A stretch of DNA of 64,000 bases from Streptomyces sp. NBC_01775 (lineage in GTDB: Bacteria; Actinomycetota; Actinomycetes; Streptomycetales; Streptomycetaceae). The translations under genes were made by a program, and so were the position numbers. Below, one piece after another: positions 51,142 through 60,497 of the stretch (the first letter of the stretch is position 1; each line of letters starts with the position of its first letter). The notes under the pieces are model-generated. The model had not been told where the DNA came from. It was given only the letters and a program-made list of their open reading frames with translations, and searched no databases. Location of the stretch: assembly GCF_035917675.1 (NCBI RefSeq), contig NZ_CP109104.1, positions 4,464,001 through 4,528,000 of the forward strand, given 5' to 3'.

Positions 51142-52776
51142 TCACTTCTCTGCCGGGTAGCGCGGGTGCGTCAGCGTGGAGGGCGGCAGCCCCTCGATCC
51201 GGCCGCGCTCGGCCCGGCGCGCCGCCCTGAAGGGCACGCTCGTCAACGAGCAGCGCGCCGCGTCCTGTCGGGCGAGCCCCCTGCCCCGATGGGCCAGCAG
51301 GAAGCCCCACTGGCGGCCGGTCCGTGAACCCGCGTTCAAGGTACGCGTCGAGGGGCCGGGGCCCGAGGCGGCGGGCTCGGCGGCGCCGTCCACCGCGTAC
51401 GGACAAGTCCGCAGGCCCGCGGCCCGGAGCGTGGCCTCCACCGTCCAGAAGTCGCGCGGTCGGCCGCGGGGCGAGCCCGCCTGCACGGCCAGCCGCCCGT
51501 CGGGCGCCGTGACGCGGGCGACGAGCCCGTAGAACTCCTGCGAATACAGCTTGGCGCTGGGCGAGGTACCGGGGTCGGGGAGCCCGGAGAGGACCACGTC
51601 GTAGGGCTCGGCGCCCGCACCGGCGTGGACGCGGCGGCGCAGCCAGCTGAAGGCGTCCTCGGTCTCCACCCCGGCCCTCGGATCCTCCAGAGAGCCCCCG
51701 TTGAGCGCCCGCAGGCCGGGGTCCTCGCGCGCCAGGCGGACGACGCCCGGGTCGACCTCGACGACGGTGACCTCCCGCACGTCCGGATGGCGCAGGACCT
51801 CGCGCAGCGCCAGCCCGTCACCGCCGCCGAGGATCAGCACCCGGGAGTGGCGGCCCGCGGCCATGGCGGGGCCGACGAGGGCCTCGTTGTACGCGCGTTC
51901 GTCCGAGCCGCGCACCGCCAGCCGGCCGCCTCGGAAGAAGCGCAGCTCGCCGGTGCGCGGCCACTCCCGGCGCGCCACGCCGCCGGTCAGCACCAGTTCC
52001 TGCACCCCGGTCCGCACGGCGACCCGCACCTCGTCCCCGTATATCTGCTCCCGCGCCGCGCGTTCGAACGGGCCGACGAACACGGTGCCCGCCAGCAGCA
52101 GGAGCAGCGCCGAGCCGTTGGCCGCCAGCAGCCGCCGGCGCCCGCGCGCGGTCAGGTCCCCACGGAAGAGCCACAGCACGACGATGCCGCCCGCCAGCGC
52201 GTTGACGACCCCGGTGAGCAGCCCGCCGGTCAGCTGTCCGAACAGTGGCAGCAGAAGAAAAGGGAAGGTCAGCCCGCCCGCCAGCGCGCCCACGTAGTCC
52301 GCGGCGAACAGGTCGGCGAGCGCGCCGCCGGGATCCTGCTCGCGGATGCGCTGGATGAGGGTCATCAGCAGCGGCATCTCGGCGCCGATCAGCACGCCGA
52401 TCGCGAACGACATGACCACGAGCGCGATCCGCGCCTCCCCCAGCCACGCGAAGGACGCGTACAGCGCCACCGCCGAGCCGCCGCCGACCAGCGCCAGCAG
52501 CGCCTCCACACAGCCGAACCCGGCGGCGGCGCAGCAGCGCAGCCGCTTGGCCAGCAGCGAGCCGACGCCCATCGCGAAGACCATCACGGACAGCACGACG
52601 GAGGCCTGGGTGACCGAATCCCCGATCAAGTAGGCGGCCAGCGCGACCAGTTCCAGCTCGTAGACGAGGCCGCAGGCCGCGCACATGAAGACCGACGCGA
52701 GGACGAACCCCCGCCCCAGCCCCGCCGGAACGGGCAGCCGTGCGATCTCCTCGCGGGGCTGGGAGTGTTCGATCAT
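51142..52776 (-). CDS. Membrane-fused spermidine-synthase-like protein
   Basis: 544 residues. Seven or so TM helices (residues 20-220) precede a Rossmann methyltransferase-like aminopropyltransferase domain: [16 protein letters not shown] (GGGDG), [34 protein letters not shown]. The canonical polyamine-binding DSTDP is replaced by SGLPDP, so the reaction may differ from spermidine synthesis. Such membrane-fused spermidine-synthase-like proteins are common in actinobacteria and usually sit next to DUF2617, as here. The ATG at 52776 is taken; a GTG 30 bases upstream is possible. Confidence 0.85.
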   Translation of the reverse strand: MIEHSQPREEIARLPVPAGLGRGFVLASVFMCAACGLVYELELVALAAYLIGDSVTQASVVLSVMVFAMGVGSLLAKRLRCCAAAGFGCVEALLALVGGGSAVALYASFAWLGEARIALVVMSFAIGVLIGAEMPLLMTLIQRIREQDPGGALADLFAADYVGALAGGLTFPFLLLPLFGQLTGGLLTGVVNALAGGIVVLWLFRGDLTARGRRRLLAANGSALLLLLAGTVFVGPFERAAREQIYGDEVRVAVRTGVQELVLTGGVARREWPRTGELRFFRGGRLAVRGSDERAYNEALVGPAMAAGRHSRVLILGGGDGLALREVLRHPDVREVTVVEVDPGVVRLAREDPGLRALNGGSLEDPRAGVETEDAFSWLRRRVHAGAGAEPYDVVLSGLPDPGTSPSAKLYSQEFYGLVARVTAPDGRLAVQAGSPRGRPRDFWTVEATLRAAGLRTCPYAVDGAAEPAASGPGPSTRTLNAGSRTGRQWGFLLAHRGRGLARQDAARCSLTSVPFRAARRAERGRIEGLPPSTLTHPRYPAEK

Positions 52777-52842
52777 GCGGGGAACGGTACGTGACAGAGA
52801 TAGCACCCTCGGTCACTCACATGGGTGGCTTCGTATGGCGCT

Positions 52843-53421
52843 TCAGGCCAAGGCGGGCCCGCGTGCGGAGGAACGGGTGGCACCCGGGAGAGGCTCCAAC
52901 GGATCGCGCTGGCACCGGTTTCCGGCCGCCACCCGCGTGCGCGTGGAGACCAGACGGCCCTCCTGCGGATAGGAGTGCCAGGTACGCCAGCGCACCTGGC
53001 CCTCGTGTCTTTGGACCAGCAGCGCGGTGAAGGCATGGGGGGCGCCCGGGAAGGTGCCCGCGAGCCCGTTCGGATGGTCTGCCACCAGCGCGAGCAACTC
53101 TTGCGCGCGCCCCGTGAACGAGCCCGGCGAGAGCGTCTCGACGCGCGCCGCGAACTCGTACTCCCACGCGCCGAAGCGTTTGGAGACGCCCAGCGGCAGG
53201 GGGGTGCTGCTGCCCGGCATACAGGCGACCGTCTCCGAACAGCTTCCGTACCCCTCGTCCAGCAGCACCTGGTGCGAGGCGCCGAGCAGCCGCAACTGCA
53301 CGTGAGCGCCGTCGAGTTCGAGGTCGCGACAGGCGAGCGCCGGGAGGGGCTCGCGGCCCAGGGCCCACGCGAGGTCACCCGCGCGGGTATCGGTGTAGGC
53401 GGTCTTCAGGATGGTGAGCAT
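52843..53421 (-). CDS. DUF2617 protein
   Basis: 192 residues, beta-rich, cytosolic. Begins MLTILKTAYTDTRAGDLAWALG, then LELDGAHVQLRLLGASHQVLL, CMPGSSTPLPLG, WEYEFAARVETLSPGSFTGRAQELLALVADHPNGLAGTFPGAPHAFTALL, and WRTWHSYPQEGRLVSTRTRV, all typical of DUF2617. Function unknown. It lies 66 bp upstream of the spermidine-synthase-like gene on the same strand, a conserved adjacency that suggests joint function. Confidence 0.85.
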   Translation of the reverse strand: MLTILKTAYTDTRAGDLAWALGREPLPALACRDLELDGAHVQLRLLGASHQVLLDEGYGSCSETVACMPGSSTPLPLGVSKRFGAWEYEFAARVETLSPGSFTGRAQELLALVADHPNGLAGTFPGAPHAFTALLVQRHEGQVRWRTWHSYPQEGRLVSTRTRVAAGNRCQRDPLEPLPGATRSSARGPALA

Positions 53422-53681
53422 GGGTCGGCTCCGCAAACACGCAGGGAGGGTGGGCCGGCCCACCCCTCGATGTCCCGAGGCTCCGGGGGCGCTCGGGGAC
53501 GCCAATTCACGATTCACCGAATCACGGAATGCTCTGCGTCCCCAGCGTTTTTACCCAACATCTCCAGATTTCCATCCCATAGGTATGGAAGAGGTCAGGT
53601 GTTCCCCTGTCCGCGAAGAAGAAGGGACAGCCGACGGGCGCACGCGCCGCCAACTGCCCCTTTCTGACGAGGAGTCAGGCC

Positions 53682-53960
53682 TCAGCCGCCCCCGCCGCCA
53701 CCGCCACCGCCGCAGCCCCCGCCGCCGCCACCTCCGCCGCCGCACGAGGAGCCACCGCCGCAGGACGAGCCGCCGCTACAGCCGCTGCCTCCCCCGTGGT
53801 GGTGCCCGCCGCCCGAGTCGCCGCCGCCGGCCCACCAGGAACCGCGGGATCCGCCGCGCGAACCCATGCCCCCGCCGGACCCGCCGCCACTGACATTGCC
53901 GGCGATGATCAAGATCGCGAAGATCAAGAACACCCCCACGATGATCAGGGAAATTGCCAT
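53682..53960 (-). CDS. Gly/Cys-rich small membrane protein
   Basis: 92 residues: one N-terminal TM helix (ISLIIVGVFLIFAILIIAG), then an extreme low-complexity tail of Gly, Ser, His and Cys (GGGHHHGGGSG, SSCGGGSSCGGGG, GGGCGGGG). The His/Cys content could bind metal. The ATG at 53960 has AAGGGGG 9 bases upstream. Gly runs are encoded by GCC-type codons on the plus strand, so length may vary between strains. Sits between DUF2617 and a divergent aminotransferase. Confidence 0.75.
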   Translation of the reverse strand: MAISLIIVGVFLIFAILIIAGNVSGGGSGGGMGSRGGSRGSWWAGGGDSGGGHHHGGGSGCSGGSSCGGGSSCGGGGGGGGGCGGGGGGGGG

Positions 53961-54098
53961 ATCCGTATCCCCCTTGGAAGCGCTTGTGCTCTATCGCCAA
54001 GTACTGGCACGCCACTTGGACGTAGGCGGCTCCTGCCCGGCTCCGCGCGGGGCAAAGCCGAGTTGAGGAAGATTAGAGCTTGCCGGAGGATGACGGCC

Positions 54099-55415
54099 AT
54101 GACTGCTGGCCAAGCTGCTGCCCCGGGCGCGCGGGGAGCCGGGGGTGCCTCCCGGACGGAGTCCGGGGCCGGGCGCCCGCTGCTCAACCGCCGCCTCGCC
54201 GAGTTCGGTACCACCATCTTCGCCGAGATGTCCGCGCTGGCCGTGAAGACCGGCGCCCTCAACCTCGGCCAGGGCTTCCCCGACACGGACGGCCCCGAAC
54301 AGGTCCGCGAGGCCGCCGTGCGCGCCCTGCGGGACGGTCGCGGCAACCAGTACCCGCCGGGCCCCGGCGTCCCCGAGCTACGCGCCGCCATCGCCGACCA
54401 CCAGCGGCGCTTCTACGGGATGACCTACGACCCGGACACCGAGGTCCTGGTCACCGCGGGCGCGACGGAGGCCATCGCCGCCTCCCTGCTCGCGCTGGTC
54501 GAGCCCGGCGACGAGGTGATCGCGCTGGAGCCGTACTACGACTCCTACGCCGCCTCCATCGCCATGGCCGGCGGCACGCGGGTCCCCGTCATGCTGCGCC
54601 CGGCCACCGGGGGAACGGCCGACGGCGGGGCGGTCGGCAACGAGTCAGCCGACGGCGGGGCGGCCGACGGCAGGGCGGCCGACCGCACCTACCGTCTCGA
54701 CCTCGACGAACTGCGCGACGCGGTCACCGACCGCACCCGCCTCATCCTCCTCAACACCCCCCACAACCCCACGGGCACCGTACTGAGCCGCGCGGAGCTG
54801 GCCGCCGTCGCCGAGCTGTGCGTCGAGCGCGACCTGCTGGCCGTCACCGACGAGGTCTACGAACATCTCGTCTTCGACGGCGAGCACCTCCCCCTCGCCT
54901 CGTTCCCCGGCATGCGCGAGCGCACGGTCACCATCAGCTCCTCGGGCAAGACCTTCTCCTTCACCGGCTGGAAGGTCGGCTGGGTCACCGGCACCCCCGC
55001 CCTGGTGACCGCGGTGCGCTCCGCCAAGCAGTACCTGACGTACGTGTCCGCCGGGCCCTTCCAGTACGCCGTCGCGGAGGCGCTGGCGCTGCCCGACGAC
55101 TACTACACCGCGCTGCGCGAGGACCTGCGCGCCAAGCGGGACCTCCTGGCGGAGGGGCTGCGCGCGGCGGGCTTCGGGGTCTTCCGCCCCGCGGGCACCT
55201 ACTTCATCACCACCGACATCCGCCCCCTGGGCGCCACCGACGGCACCGCCTTCTGCCTGGACCTGCCGGGCCGCGCCGGAGTCGTCGCCGTCCCCACCCA
55301 GGTCTTCTACGACCACGAACCGGCCGGCGCCCCGTACGTCCGCTTCGCCTTCTGCAAGCGCCTTGAGGTCCTGGAGGAAGCGGCGGCACGGCTGCGTCAC
55401 CTGTCCGGCAGGTGA
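54099..55415 (+). CDS. Class I/II PLP aminotransferase (DapC/YbdL-like)
   Basis: 438 residues. Fold-type I aminotransferase near the N-succinyldiaminopimelate / methionine aminotransferase group: FAEMSALAVKTGALNLGQGFPD, NQYPPGPGVPELRAAIADHQRR, EPYYDSYAASIAMAGG, LILLNTPHNPTGTVLSR, VTDEVYEHLVFDG, and Schiff-base Lys in ISSSGKTFSFTGWKVGW. A 25-residue Gly/Ala insertion (TADGGAVGNESADGGAADG) sits before the second half. The ATG at 54099 is favoured because GGAGG lies 9 bases upstream, whereas the ATG at 54090 is too close to it. Ends in a strong terminator. Confidence 0.9.
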   Translation: MTAGQAAAPGARGAGGASRTESGAGRPLLNRRLAEFGTTIFAEMSALAVKTGALNLGQGFPDTDGPEQVREAAVRALRDGRGNQYPPGPGVPELRAAIADHQRRFYGMTYDPDTEVLVTAGATEAIAASLLALVEPGDEVIALEPYYDSYAASIAMAGGTRVPVMLRPATGGTADGGAVGNESADGGAADGRAADRTYRLDLDELRDAVTDRTRLILLNTPHNPTGTVLSRAELAAVAELCVERDLLAVTDEVYEHLVFDGEHLPLASFPGMRERTVTISSSGKTFSFTGWKVGWVTGTPALVTAVRSAKQYLTYVSAGPFQYAVAEALALPDDYYTALREDLRAKRDLLAEGLRAAGFGVFRPAGTYFITTDIRPLGATDGTAFCLDLPGRAGVVAVPTQVFYDHEPAGAPYVRFAFCKRLEVLEEAAARLRHLSGR

Positions 55416-55450
55416 CGGGCCGGCCGGGAGCCGGGGGCGAACGCACAGAG

Positions 55451-55480
55451 CCGGGCAGCCCGTACGAGACGGCTGCCCGG
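55451..55480. terminator. Perfect 10-bp hairpin terminator after the aminotransferase
   Basis: CCGGGCAGCC and GGCTGCCCGG around the loop CGTACGAGAC, 36 bp after the stop. It serves the convergent YbjN gene as well. Its right arm is echoed in downstream direct repeats. Confidence 0.88.
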
Positions 55481-55488
55481 CCTTGCTG

Positions 55489-55526
55489 GTGCTGCCCGGC
55501 TTCGTTCGTGCTGCCCGGCTTCGTTC
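55489..55526. repeat. Two 19-bp direct repeats echoing the terminator arm
   Basis: GTGCTGCCCGGCTTCGTTC at 55489 and 55508. The CTGCCCGG core is also the right arm of the adjacent terminator, so repeated copies could pair alternatively with its left arm. Confidence 0.8.
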
Positions 55527-55549
55527 GTGAGGGCCGCGAGCGGGACGAG

Positions 55550-56098
55550 TCAGGCGTTGTTGTTCTCGCCGTTGCCCTCGCCGTCGCCGCCCTCGGAGGA
55601 GTCGACGTCCTTCTCCAGGCCGAACTGCTCCACGAGCCACTTGTCGAACTCGATCGAGGCGCGGACCCAGCTGACCGTGCTGGAGACGAAGTGCTCCAGG
55701 GAGACACCGGTGCCGACCAGCATCTGGGCCTCGCCGATGAGGCGGACGCTGCCGTCGTCGTGGGTGTGGCTGTAGACCTTCGGCCACAGCGTGCGGCGGT
55801 TCCAGTCGTCGATGGCCTCGAGGAGCTTGGGCTTCTCCTCGATGGTGTGCGGCCGGTCGTAGAACGTCCGGACGGAGAAGACCTGCTGCTCCTCCTCCCC
55901 GCGGAACATGAAGTAGGTGCGGAACTCCTCCCACGGCGCCGCGAGGTCTCCCTCGTCGTCGACGACGTACTTCAGCTCCATCTGGTCGAGGAGCTGCTTG
56001 ACGAGGTCCTGGTCCGGGATGACCGGACCGCTCGGGCCGGAGTCCTCCGGTTCGGGCTGGCCCCCGAAGTTCGGGATCGAGGACGGGTCGATGCTCAC
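55550..56098 (-). CDS. YbjN-domain protein
   Basis: 182 residues, cytosolic, acidic. Matches the YbjN / type III-secretion-chaperone-like fold: LVKQLLDQMELKYVVDDEGDLAAPWEEFRTYFMFRGEEEQQVFSVRTFYDRPHTIEEKPKLLEAIDDWNRRTLWPKVYSHTHDDGSVRLIGEAQMLVGTGVSLEHFVSSTVSWVRASIEFDKWLVEQ. Function in Streptomyces unknown. The GTG at 56098 has GAAGGGA 9 bases upstream. The last 20 residues are Asn/Gly/Glu-rich (GGDGEGNGENNNA). Confidence 0.88.
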   Translation of the reverse strand: MSIDPSSIPNFGGQPEPEDSGPSGPVIPDQDLVKQLLDQMELKYVVDDEGDLAAPWEEFRTYFMFRGEEEQQVFSVRTFYDRPHTIEEKPKLLEAIDDWNRRTLWPKVYSHTHDDGSVRLIGEAQMLVGTGVSLEHFVSSTVSWVRASIEFDKWLVEQFGLEKDVDSSEGGDGEGNGENNNA

Positions 56099-56187
56099 GT
56101 GGGTGTTCCCTTCATACGGATTCCGCTCATCCTCCCGCACGGGCCCCCGGCAATGGCAACCTCGGGGGTACCTCCCGACCGGACGGG

Positions 56188-58845
56188 CTACAAGCCGCCC
56201 GCCGCGGGCGTGTCCGCCGGGGAGCCGACCGTCAGGCCTTCCCACCCCTCGACGTGGTCCACCCGGACCACGTCACCGTCGCGGACCTCCGCCGCGAGGA
56301 TCTCCCGCGCGAGCTGGTCCCCGATGGCGGTCTGCACAAGACGGCGCAGGGGCCGCGCCCCGTACGCGGGATCGTTGCCCTCGGCGGCGAGCCAGTCGAG
56401 CGCCGCCGGGGTGACGTCGAGCGTGAGGCGGCGTTCGGACAGGCGGCGCTGGAGCGCGTCGATCTGGAGCTGGGCGATCCGCCGCAGCTCGTCGCCCGCC
56501 AGCGCTGAGAAGATGACCAGGTCGTCCAGGCGGTTGAGGAATTCCGGGCGGAAGGCCGCCCGGACGGCCGCGAGGACCTGCTCGCGCTTCTCCTCCTCCT
56601 TCTCCAGCGGGTCGATCAGATGCTGGCTGCCCAGGTTGGAGGTCAGGATCAGGATCGTGTTGCGGAAGTCGACGGTGCGGCCCTGGCCGTCGGTGAGACG
56701 GCCGTCGTCGAGGACCTGGAGAAGGACGTCGAAGACGTCGTGGTGCGCCTTTTCGACCTCGTCCAGCAGGACGACGCTGTAGGGGCGGCGGCGTACGGCC
56801 TCGGTGAGCTGGCCGCCCTCCTCGTAGCCGACGTAGCCGGGGGGCGCGCCCACGAGGCGGGCCACCGAGTGCTTCTCGCCGTACTCGCTCATGTCGATGC
56901 GGACCATCGCCCGCTCGTCGTCGAACAGGAAGTCGGCCAGCGCCTTGGCCAGCTCGGTCTTGCCGACACCGGTGGGGCCGAGGAAGAGGAAGGAGCCGGT
57001 GGGGCGGTTGGGGTCGGCGATGCCGGCACGGGTGCGGCGTACGGCGTCGGAGACGGCGCGTACTGCCTCGGTCTGGCCGATCAGCCGTTGGCCCAGCTCG
57101 TCCTCCATACGCAGCAGCTTCTGCGTCTCGCCCTCCAGCAGGCGGCCGGCGGGGATGCCGGTCCAGGAGGCGACGACGTCCGCGATGTCGTCGGAGCCGA
57201 CCTCCTCCTTGACCATCTTGTCCCGCTTGTCCGCCCGGCCCGCCGCCGTAGCGGCCTCGGCCTCCTTCTTGGCCTCTTCCTCCTCCTCGGAGGCCGCCTC
57301 CAGCTCCCGCTCCACGCCGGGGATCTCGCCGTAGAGCAGCTTGGAGGCGGTGTCGAAGTCGCCGTCGCGCTGGGCGCGCTCCGCCTGACCGCGCAGTTCG
57401 TCGAGCTGTTCCTTCAGCTCACCGACGCGGTTGAGGCCCTGCTTCTCCTTCTCCCAGCGGGCCGTGAGGCCGCGCAGCTCCTCCTCCTTGTCGGCCAGCT
57501 CGCGGCGCAGCCGCTCCAGACGCTCGACGGAGGCGGGGTCGGTCTCCTTGTCCAGGGCCAGCTCCTCCATTTTGAGCCGGTCGACCGCGCGCTGGAGCTC
57601 GTCGATCTCCAGCGGGGAGGAGTCGATCTCCATCCGGAGCCGGGAGGCCGCCTCGTCCACCAGGTCGATGGCCTTGTCGGGGAGGAAGCGGGAGGTGATG
57701 TAGCGGTCGGAGAGCGCGGCGGCGGCCACCAGGGCGCTGTCGGAGATCTGCACCTTGTGGTGCGCCTCGTAGCGCCCCTTGAGGCCGCGCAGGATCGCGA
57801 TGGAGTCCTCGACGGTGGGCTCGGCGACCAGCACCTGCTGGAAGCGGCGCTCCAGCGCGGGGTCCTTCTCGATCCGCTCGCGGTACTCGTCCAGCGTGGT
57901 GGCGCCGACCATCCGCAGCTCGCCCCGGGCCAGCATCGGCTTGAGCATGTTGCCCGCGTCCATGGCCGAGTCGCCGCCGGCGCCCGCGCCGACGACGGTG
58001 TGCAGCTCGTCGATGAAGGTGATGACCTGGCCGTCGCTCTCCTTGATCTCGGAGAGCACGGTCTTGAGCCGCTCCTCGAACTCACCCCGGTACTTCGCCC
58101 CGGCCACCATCGCGCTCAGGTCGAGCGCGACGATCCGCTTGTCGCGCAGCGACTCGGGCACATCGCCCTTGATCACGCGCTGGGCCAGACCCTCGACGAC
58201 GGCGGTCTTGCCGACGCCGGGCTCGCCGATGAGCACGGGGTTGTTCTTCGTGCGCCGCGAGAGGACCTGCACGACGCGGCGGATCTCGTGGTCGCGGCCG
58301 ATGACCGGGTCGAGCTTGCCCTCGCGGGCCGCGCCCGTCAGGTCGGTGCCGAACTTCTCCAGCGCCTTGTAGGTGCCCTCGGGATCCGCGTTGGTCACGC
58401 GCTTGCTGCCGCGCTGCTCCTGGAAGGCCACCACCAGCTTCTTGTCGCCGGCGCCCTGCTCCTTGAGGAGGTCGGCGGTGCTGCCGCCCTTCGCGGCGAT
58501 CCCGATCAGCAGGTGCTCGGTGGAGACGAAGCTGTCGCCCAGTTCCTTGGCGCGCTGCGAGGCGTCCGTGATGACGGCCAGCAGATCGCGGTCGGCCTGC
58601 GGCCTGCTGACGGTCGAGCCCTGGACGGTGGGGAGCGCGGCGAGCCGGCGCTCGGCGCCCGCGCGCAGCGCGGCCTGGTCGGCGCCGGCCGCCGCGACCA
58701 GGTCCTGGATGTTCTCGTTGTCCTCACCCGTGAGCAGGGCGAGAAGCAGATGCGCCGGGGTGATGTCGGGGTGTCCCTCGGTGACCGCACGGCTGTTCGC
58801 CCCGCTGATCGCGTCCCGGCTCTTGTTGGTCAGCTCCGCGTCCAC
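56188..58845 (-). CDS. clpB: ATP-dependent disaggregase ClpB
   Basis: 885 residues. N-domain ([17 protein letters not shown]), first AAA domain (Walker [17 protein letters not shown] near 205; pore loop [13 protein letters not shown]), coiled-coil M-domain (about 405-530), second AAA domain ([19 protein letters not shown]; pore loop [13 protein letters not shown]), C-domain. Solubilises aggregates with DnaK-DnaJ-GrpE, whose genes lie just downstream in the window. The GTG at 58845 has AGGAG upstream. A HAIR-type inverted repeat in its promoter region indicates HspR control, matching the hspR gene 1.2 kb away. Confidence 0.97.
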   Translation of the reverse strand: MDAELTNKSRDAISGANSRAVTEGHPDITPAHLLLALLTGEDNENIQDLVAAAGADQAALRAGAERRLAALPTVQGSTVSRPQADRDLLAVITDASQRAKELGDSFVSTEHLLIGIAAKGGSTADLLKEQGAGDKKLVVAFQEQRGSKRVTNADPEGTYKALEKFGTDLTGAAREGKLDPVIGRDHEIRRVVQVLSRRTKNNPVLIGEPGVGKTAVVEGLAQRVIKGDVPESLRDKRIVALDLSAMVAGAKYRGEFEERLKTVLSEIKESDGQVITFIDELHTVVGAGAGGDSAMDAGNMLKPMLARGELRMVGATTLDEYRERIEKDPALERRFQQVLVAEPTVEDSIAILRGLKGRYEAHHKVQISDSALVAAAALSDRYITSRFLPDKAIDLVDEAASRLRMEIDSSPLEIDELQRAVDRLKMEELALDKETDPASVERLERLRRELADKEEELRGLTARWEKEKQGLNRVGELKEQLDELRGQAERAQRDGDFDTASKLLYGEIPGVERELEAASEEEEEAKKEAEAATAAGRADKRDKMVKEEVGSDDIADVVASWTGIPAGRLLEGETQKLLRMEDELGQRLIGQTEAVRAVSDAVRRTRAGIADPNRPTGSFLFLGPTGVGKTELAKALADFLFDDERAMVRIDMSEYGEKHSVARLVGAPPGYVGYEEGGQLTEAVRRRPYSVVLLDEVEKAHHDVFDVLLQVLDDGRLTDGQGRTVDFRNTILILTSNLGSQHLIDPLEKEEEKREQVLAAVRAAFRPEFLNRLDDLVIFSALAGDELRRIAQLQIDALQRRLSERRLTLDVTPAALDWLAAEGNDPAYGARPLRRLVQTAIGDQLAREILAAEVRDGDVVRVDHVEGWEGLTVGSPADTPAAGGL

Positions 58846-58892
58846 GTCCTGCGCTCCTCCTCCGATGAGTTGCCTTCTTCAGTATGCAGCAA

Positions 58893-58913
58893 GTTGAGCC
58901 TACTCCGCTCAAG
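58893..58913 (-). promoter_or_regulatory. HAIR element (HspR operator) upstream of clpB
   Basis: On the minus strand CTTGAGC, 7 bases, GCTCAAC, one mismatch from a perfect inverted repeat and matching the HAIR consensus CTTGAGT-N7-ACTCAAG. It is 48 bp upstream of the clpB start. A CATACT-type -10 lies between it and the gene. Confidence 0.85.
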
Positions 58914-59100
58914 GCCGAGTACCCCGTACAACCGTCTACGATCCCGTTTCGTTCCCGGTATCCGCATCCGTCAGCAACCCGTTCGTAAAACCCTGACGAA
59001 AACAGCCCTGAGAGCGCATCCACCGGGCGTCCCCCGGAGTCTCACCAAGGGTGCGGCCCACTCAAGGAGCCCCAGCACAGGGGCATTTGGAGCAAACACA

Positions 59101-60009
59101 GTGAAAATCGGCATCAACGGCATCGGCCGGGTCTCCGCGGTGATGGTCACCGCCGGAGCCGTCCTGACGGCGGGGGCCCTGACCTCCCCGGCACTCGCAG
59201 CGGCACCGCAGGCAGCCGCCGCGGCCAAGAAGCCCTCGATCGTCGCCAAGAGCGGCTTCGTGATGAACAACGGCACCGCCAAGAGCCTCTACACCAAGGC
59301 CGCCGACACCCGGCGTTCCACCGGCTCGACCACCAAGATCATGACGGCCCGGGTGGTGCTCGCCCAGAAGAACCTCAACCTCAACAGCAAGGTCAAGATC
59401 CAGAAGGCGTACAGCGACTACATCGTCCGGAACACCGCCTCCTCGGCCCGGCTGATCGTCGGGGACAAGGTCACCGTCCGTCAGCTCCTGTACGGCCTGA
59501 TGCTGCCCTCCGGCTGTGACGCGGCCTACGCGCTGGCCGACAAGTTCGGCAGCGGCTCCACCCGGGCCAAGCGGGTGAAGTCCTTCATCGGCAAGATGAA
59601 CTCCACCGCCAAGAGCCTGGGCCTGAAGAACACGCACTTCGACTCGTTCGACGGCATCGGCCACGGCAAGAACTACTCGACCGCGCGGGACCTGACCAAG
59701 CTCGCCAGCAGCGCGATGAAGAACTCCACCTTCCGCTCGATCGTGAAGACCCGCTCGACCAAGCAGAAGACCGTCACCAAGAGCGGCGGCCACCGGACCA
59801 TGTCCTGGTCCAACACGAACAACCTGCTGGGCAGCTACTCGGGCGCCATCGGCGTCAAGACCGGCTCGGGCCCCGAGGCCAAGTACTGCCTGGTGTTCGC
59901 CGCCACCCGCGGCGGCAAGACGGTCATCGGCACCGTCCTCACCTCCTCCTCCGTCGCCAAGCGCACGGCGGACGCGAAGAAGCTCCTGAACTACGGCTTC
60001 TCGAAGTGA
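59101..60009 (+). CDS. D-alanyl-D-alanine carboxypeptidase (S11 family)
   Basis: 302 residues, secreted penicillin-binding protein. Signal peptide (about residues 1-34, TSPALAAAPQA cleavage region). SxxK motif STTK at 76-79, SxN-type SGC in MLPSGCDAAY near 140, and KTG in GVKTGSG near 258. S11 enzymes trim the peptidoglycan pentapeptide. The first ten residues, KIGINGIGRV, look like the beginning of glyceraldehyde-3-phosphate dehydrogenase rather than a typical n-region. The GTG at 59101 has GGAG 9 bases upstream. Convergent with hspR across a strong hairpin. Confidence 0.92.
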   Translation: MKIGINGIGRVSAVMVTAGAVLTAGALTSPALAAAPQAAAAAKKPSIVAKSGFVMNNGTAKSLYTKAADTRRSTGSTTKIMTARVVLAQKNLNLNSKVKIQKAYSDYIVRNTASSARLIVGDKVTVRQLLYGLMLPSGCDAAYALADKFGSGSTRAKRVKSFIGKMNSTAKSLGLKNTHFDSFDGIGHGKNYSTARDLTKLASSAMKNSTFRSIVKTRSTKQKTVTKSGGHRTMSWSNTNNLLGSYSGAIGVKTGSGPEAKYCLVFAATRGGKTVIGTVLTSSSVAKRTADAKKLLNYGFSK

Positions 60010-60014
60010 CCTCC

Positions 60015-60058
60015 TGGCGCCCCGGGCCCCGGGCTCACTCCCTGGGCCTGGGGCGCCA
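60015..60058. terminator. Long hairpin between carboxypeptidase and hspR
   Basis: A 15-bp stem with a G-T wobble (TGGCGCCCCGGGCCC / GGGCCTGGGGCGCCA), 14-nt loop. Starts 5 bases after the carboxypeptidase stop and overlaps the last codons of hspR. Works for both convergent transcripts. Confidence 0.8.
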
Positions 60059-60496
60059 GACCACCAGCGCGCCCGACTGGTGCACGTCGTCGTACGGCAC
60101 CAGGTCGCGCCGGTAGGAGGCGTGCACCTGCGCCTCGCGCTGCTGCATCGCCGCGGCGGCGCCCTCCACGGCGGCCGACAGCTCGGCGACCCGCGCCTTG
60201 AGCGCGCTCACCTGCTGCTCCAGCTCGATGATCCGCTTGATCCCCGCCAGGTTGATGCCCTCGTCCTGGCTGAGCCGCTGCACCTCGCGCAGCAGCTCGA
60301 TGTCGCGCGCCGAGTAGCGCCGGCCGCGTCCGGGCGTGCGGTCCGGCGACACCAGGCCGAGACGGTCGTACTGCCGGAGCGTCTGCGGATGCAGGCCCGA
60401 CAGCTGAGCGGCGACCGAGATGACGTAGACCGGAGATTCCTCGGTCAGCTCGTACGAAGCCGCATACCCTCTTCTGCGTCCGTCCCGGCCATCCAC
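60035..60496 (-). CDS. hspR: Heat-shock repressor HspR (MerR family)
   Basis: 153 residues. MerR-type HTH and wing: VYVISVAAQLSGLHPQTLRQYDRLGLVSPDRTPGRGRRYSARDIELLREVQRLSQDEGINLAGIKRIIELEQQV, then a coiled-coil. HspR represses the dnaK operon and clpB by binding HAIR sites with DnaK as corepressor, closing a feedback loop. The GTG at 60496 lies one base after the dnaJ stop, with GGGAGA upstream. Last gene of dnaK-grpE-dnaJ-hspR. Confidence 0.96.
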   Translation of the reverse strand: MDGRDGRRRGYAASYELTEESPVYVISVAAQLSGLHPQTLRQYDRLGLVSPDRTPGRGRRYSARDIELLREVQRLSQDEGINLAGIKRIIELEQQVSALKARVAELSAAVEGAAAAMQQREAQVHASYRRDLVPYDDVHQSGALVVWRPRPRE

Positions 60497-60497
60497 T

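Noticed and set aside
53682..53960. Shadow frame or pure GGC slippage instead of a gene
   Set aside because: Kept as a gene because a hydrophobic helix and a good ribosome-binding site precede the Gly/Cys tail, though confidence is moderate.
56620..59100. Very long plus-strand open frame through clpB into the carboxypeptidase
   Set aside because: Lies antisense to clpB and joins the carboxypeptidase only because the gap has no stop in that frame; the signal peptide and ribosome-binding site fix the real start at 59101.
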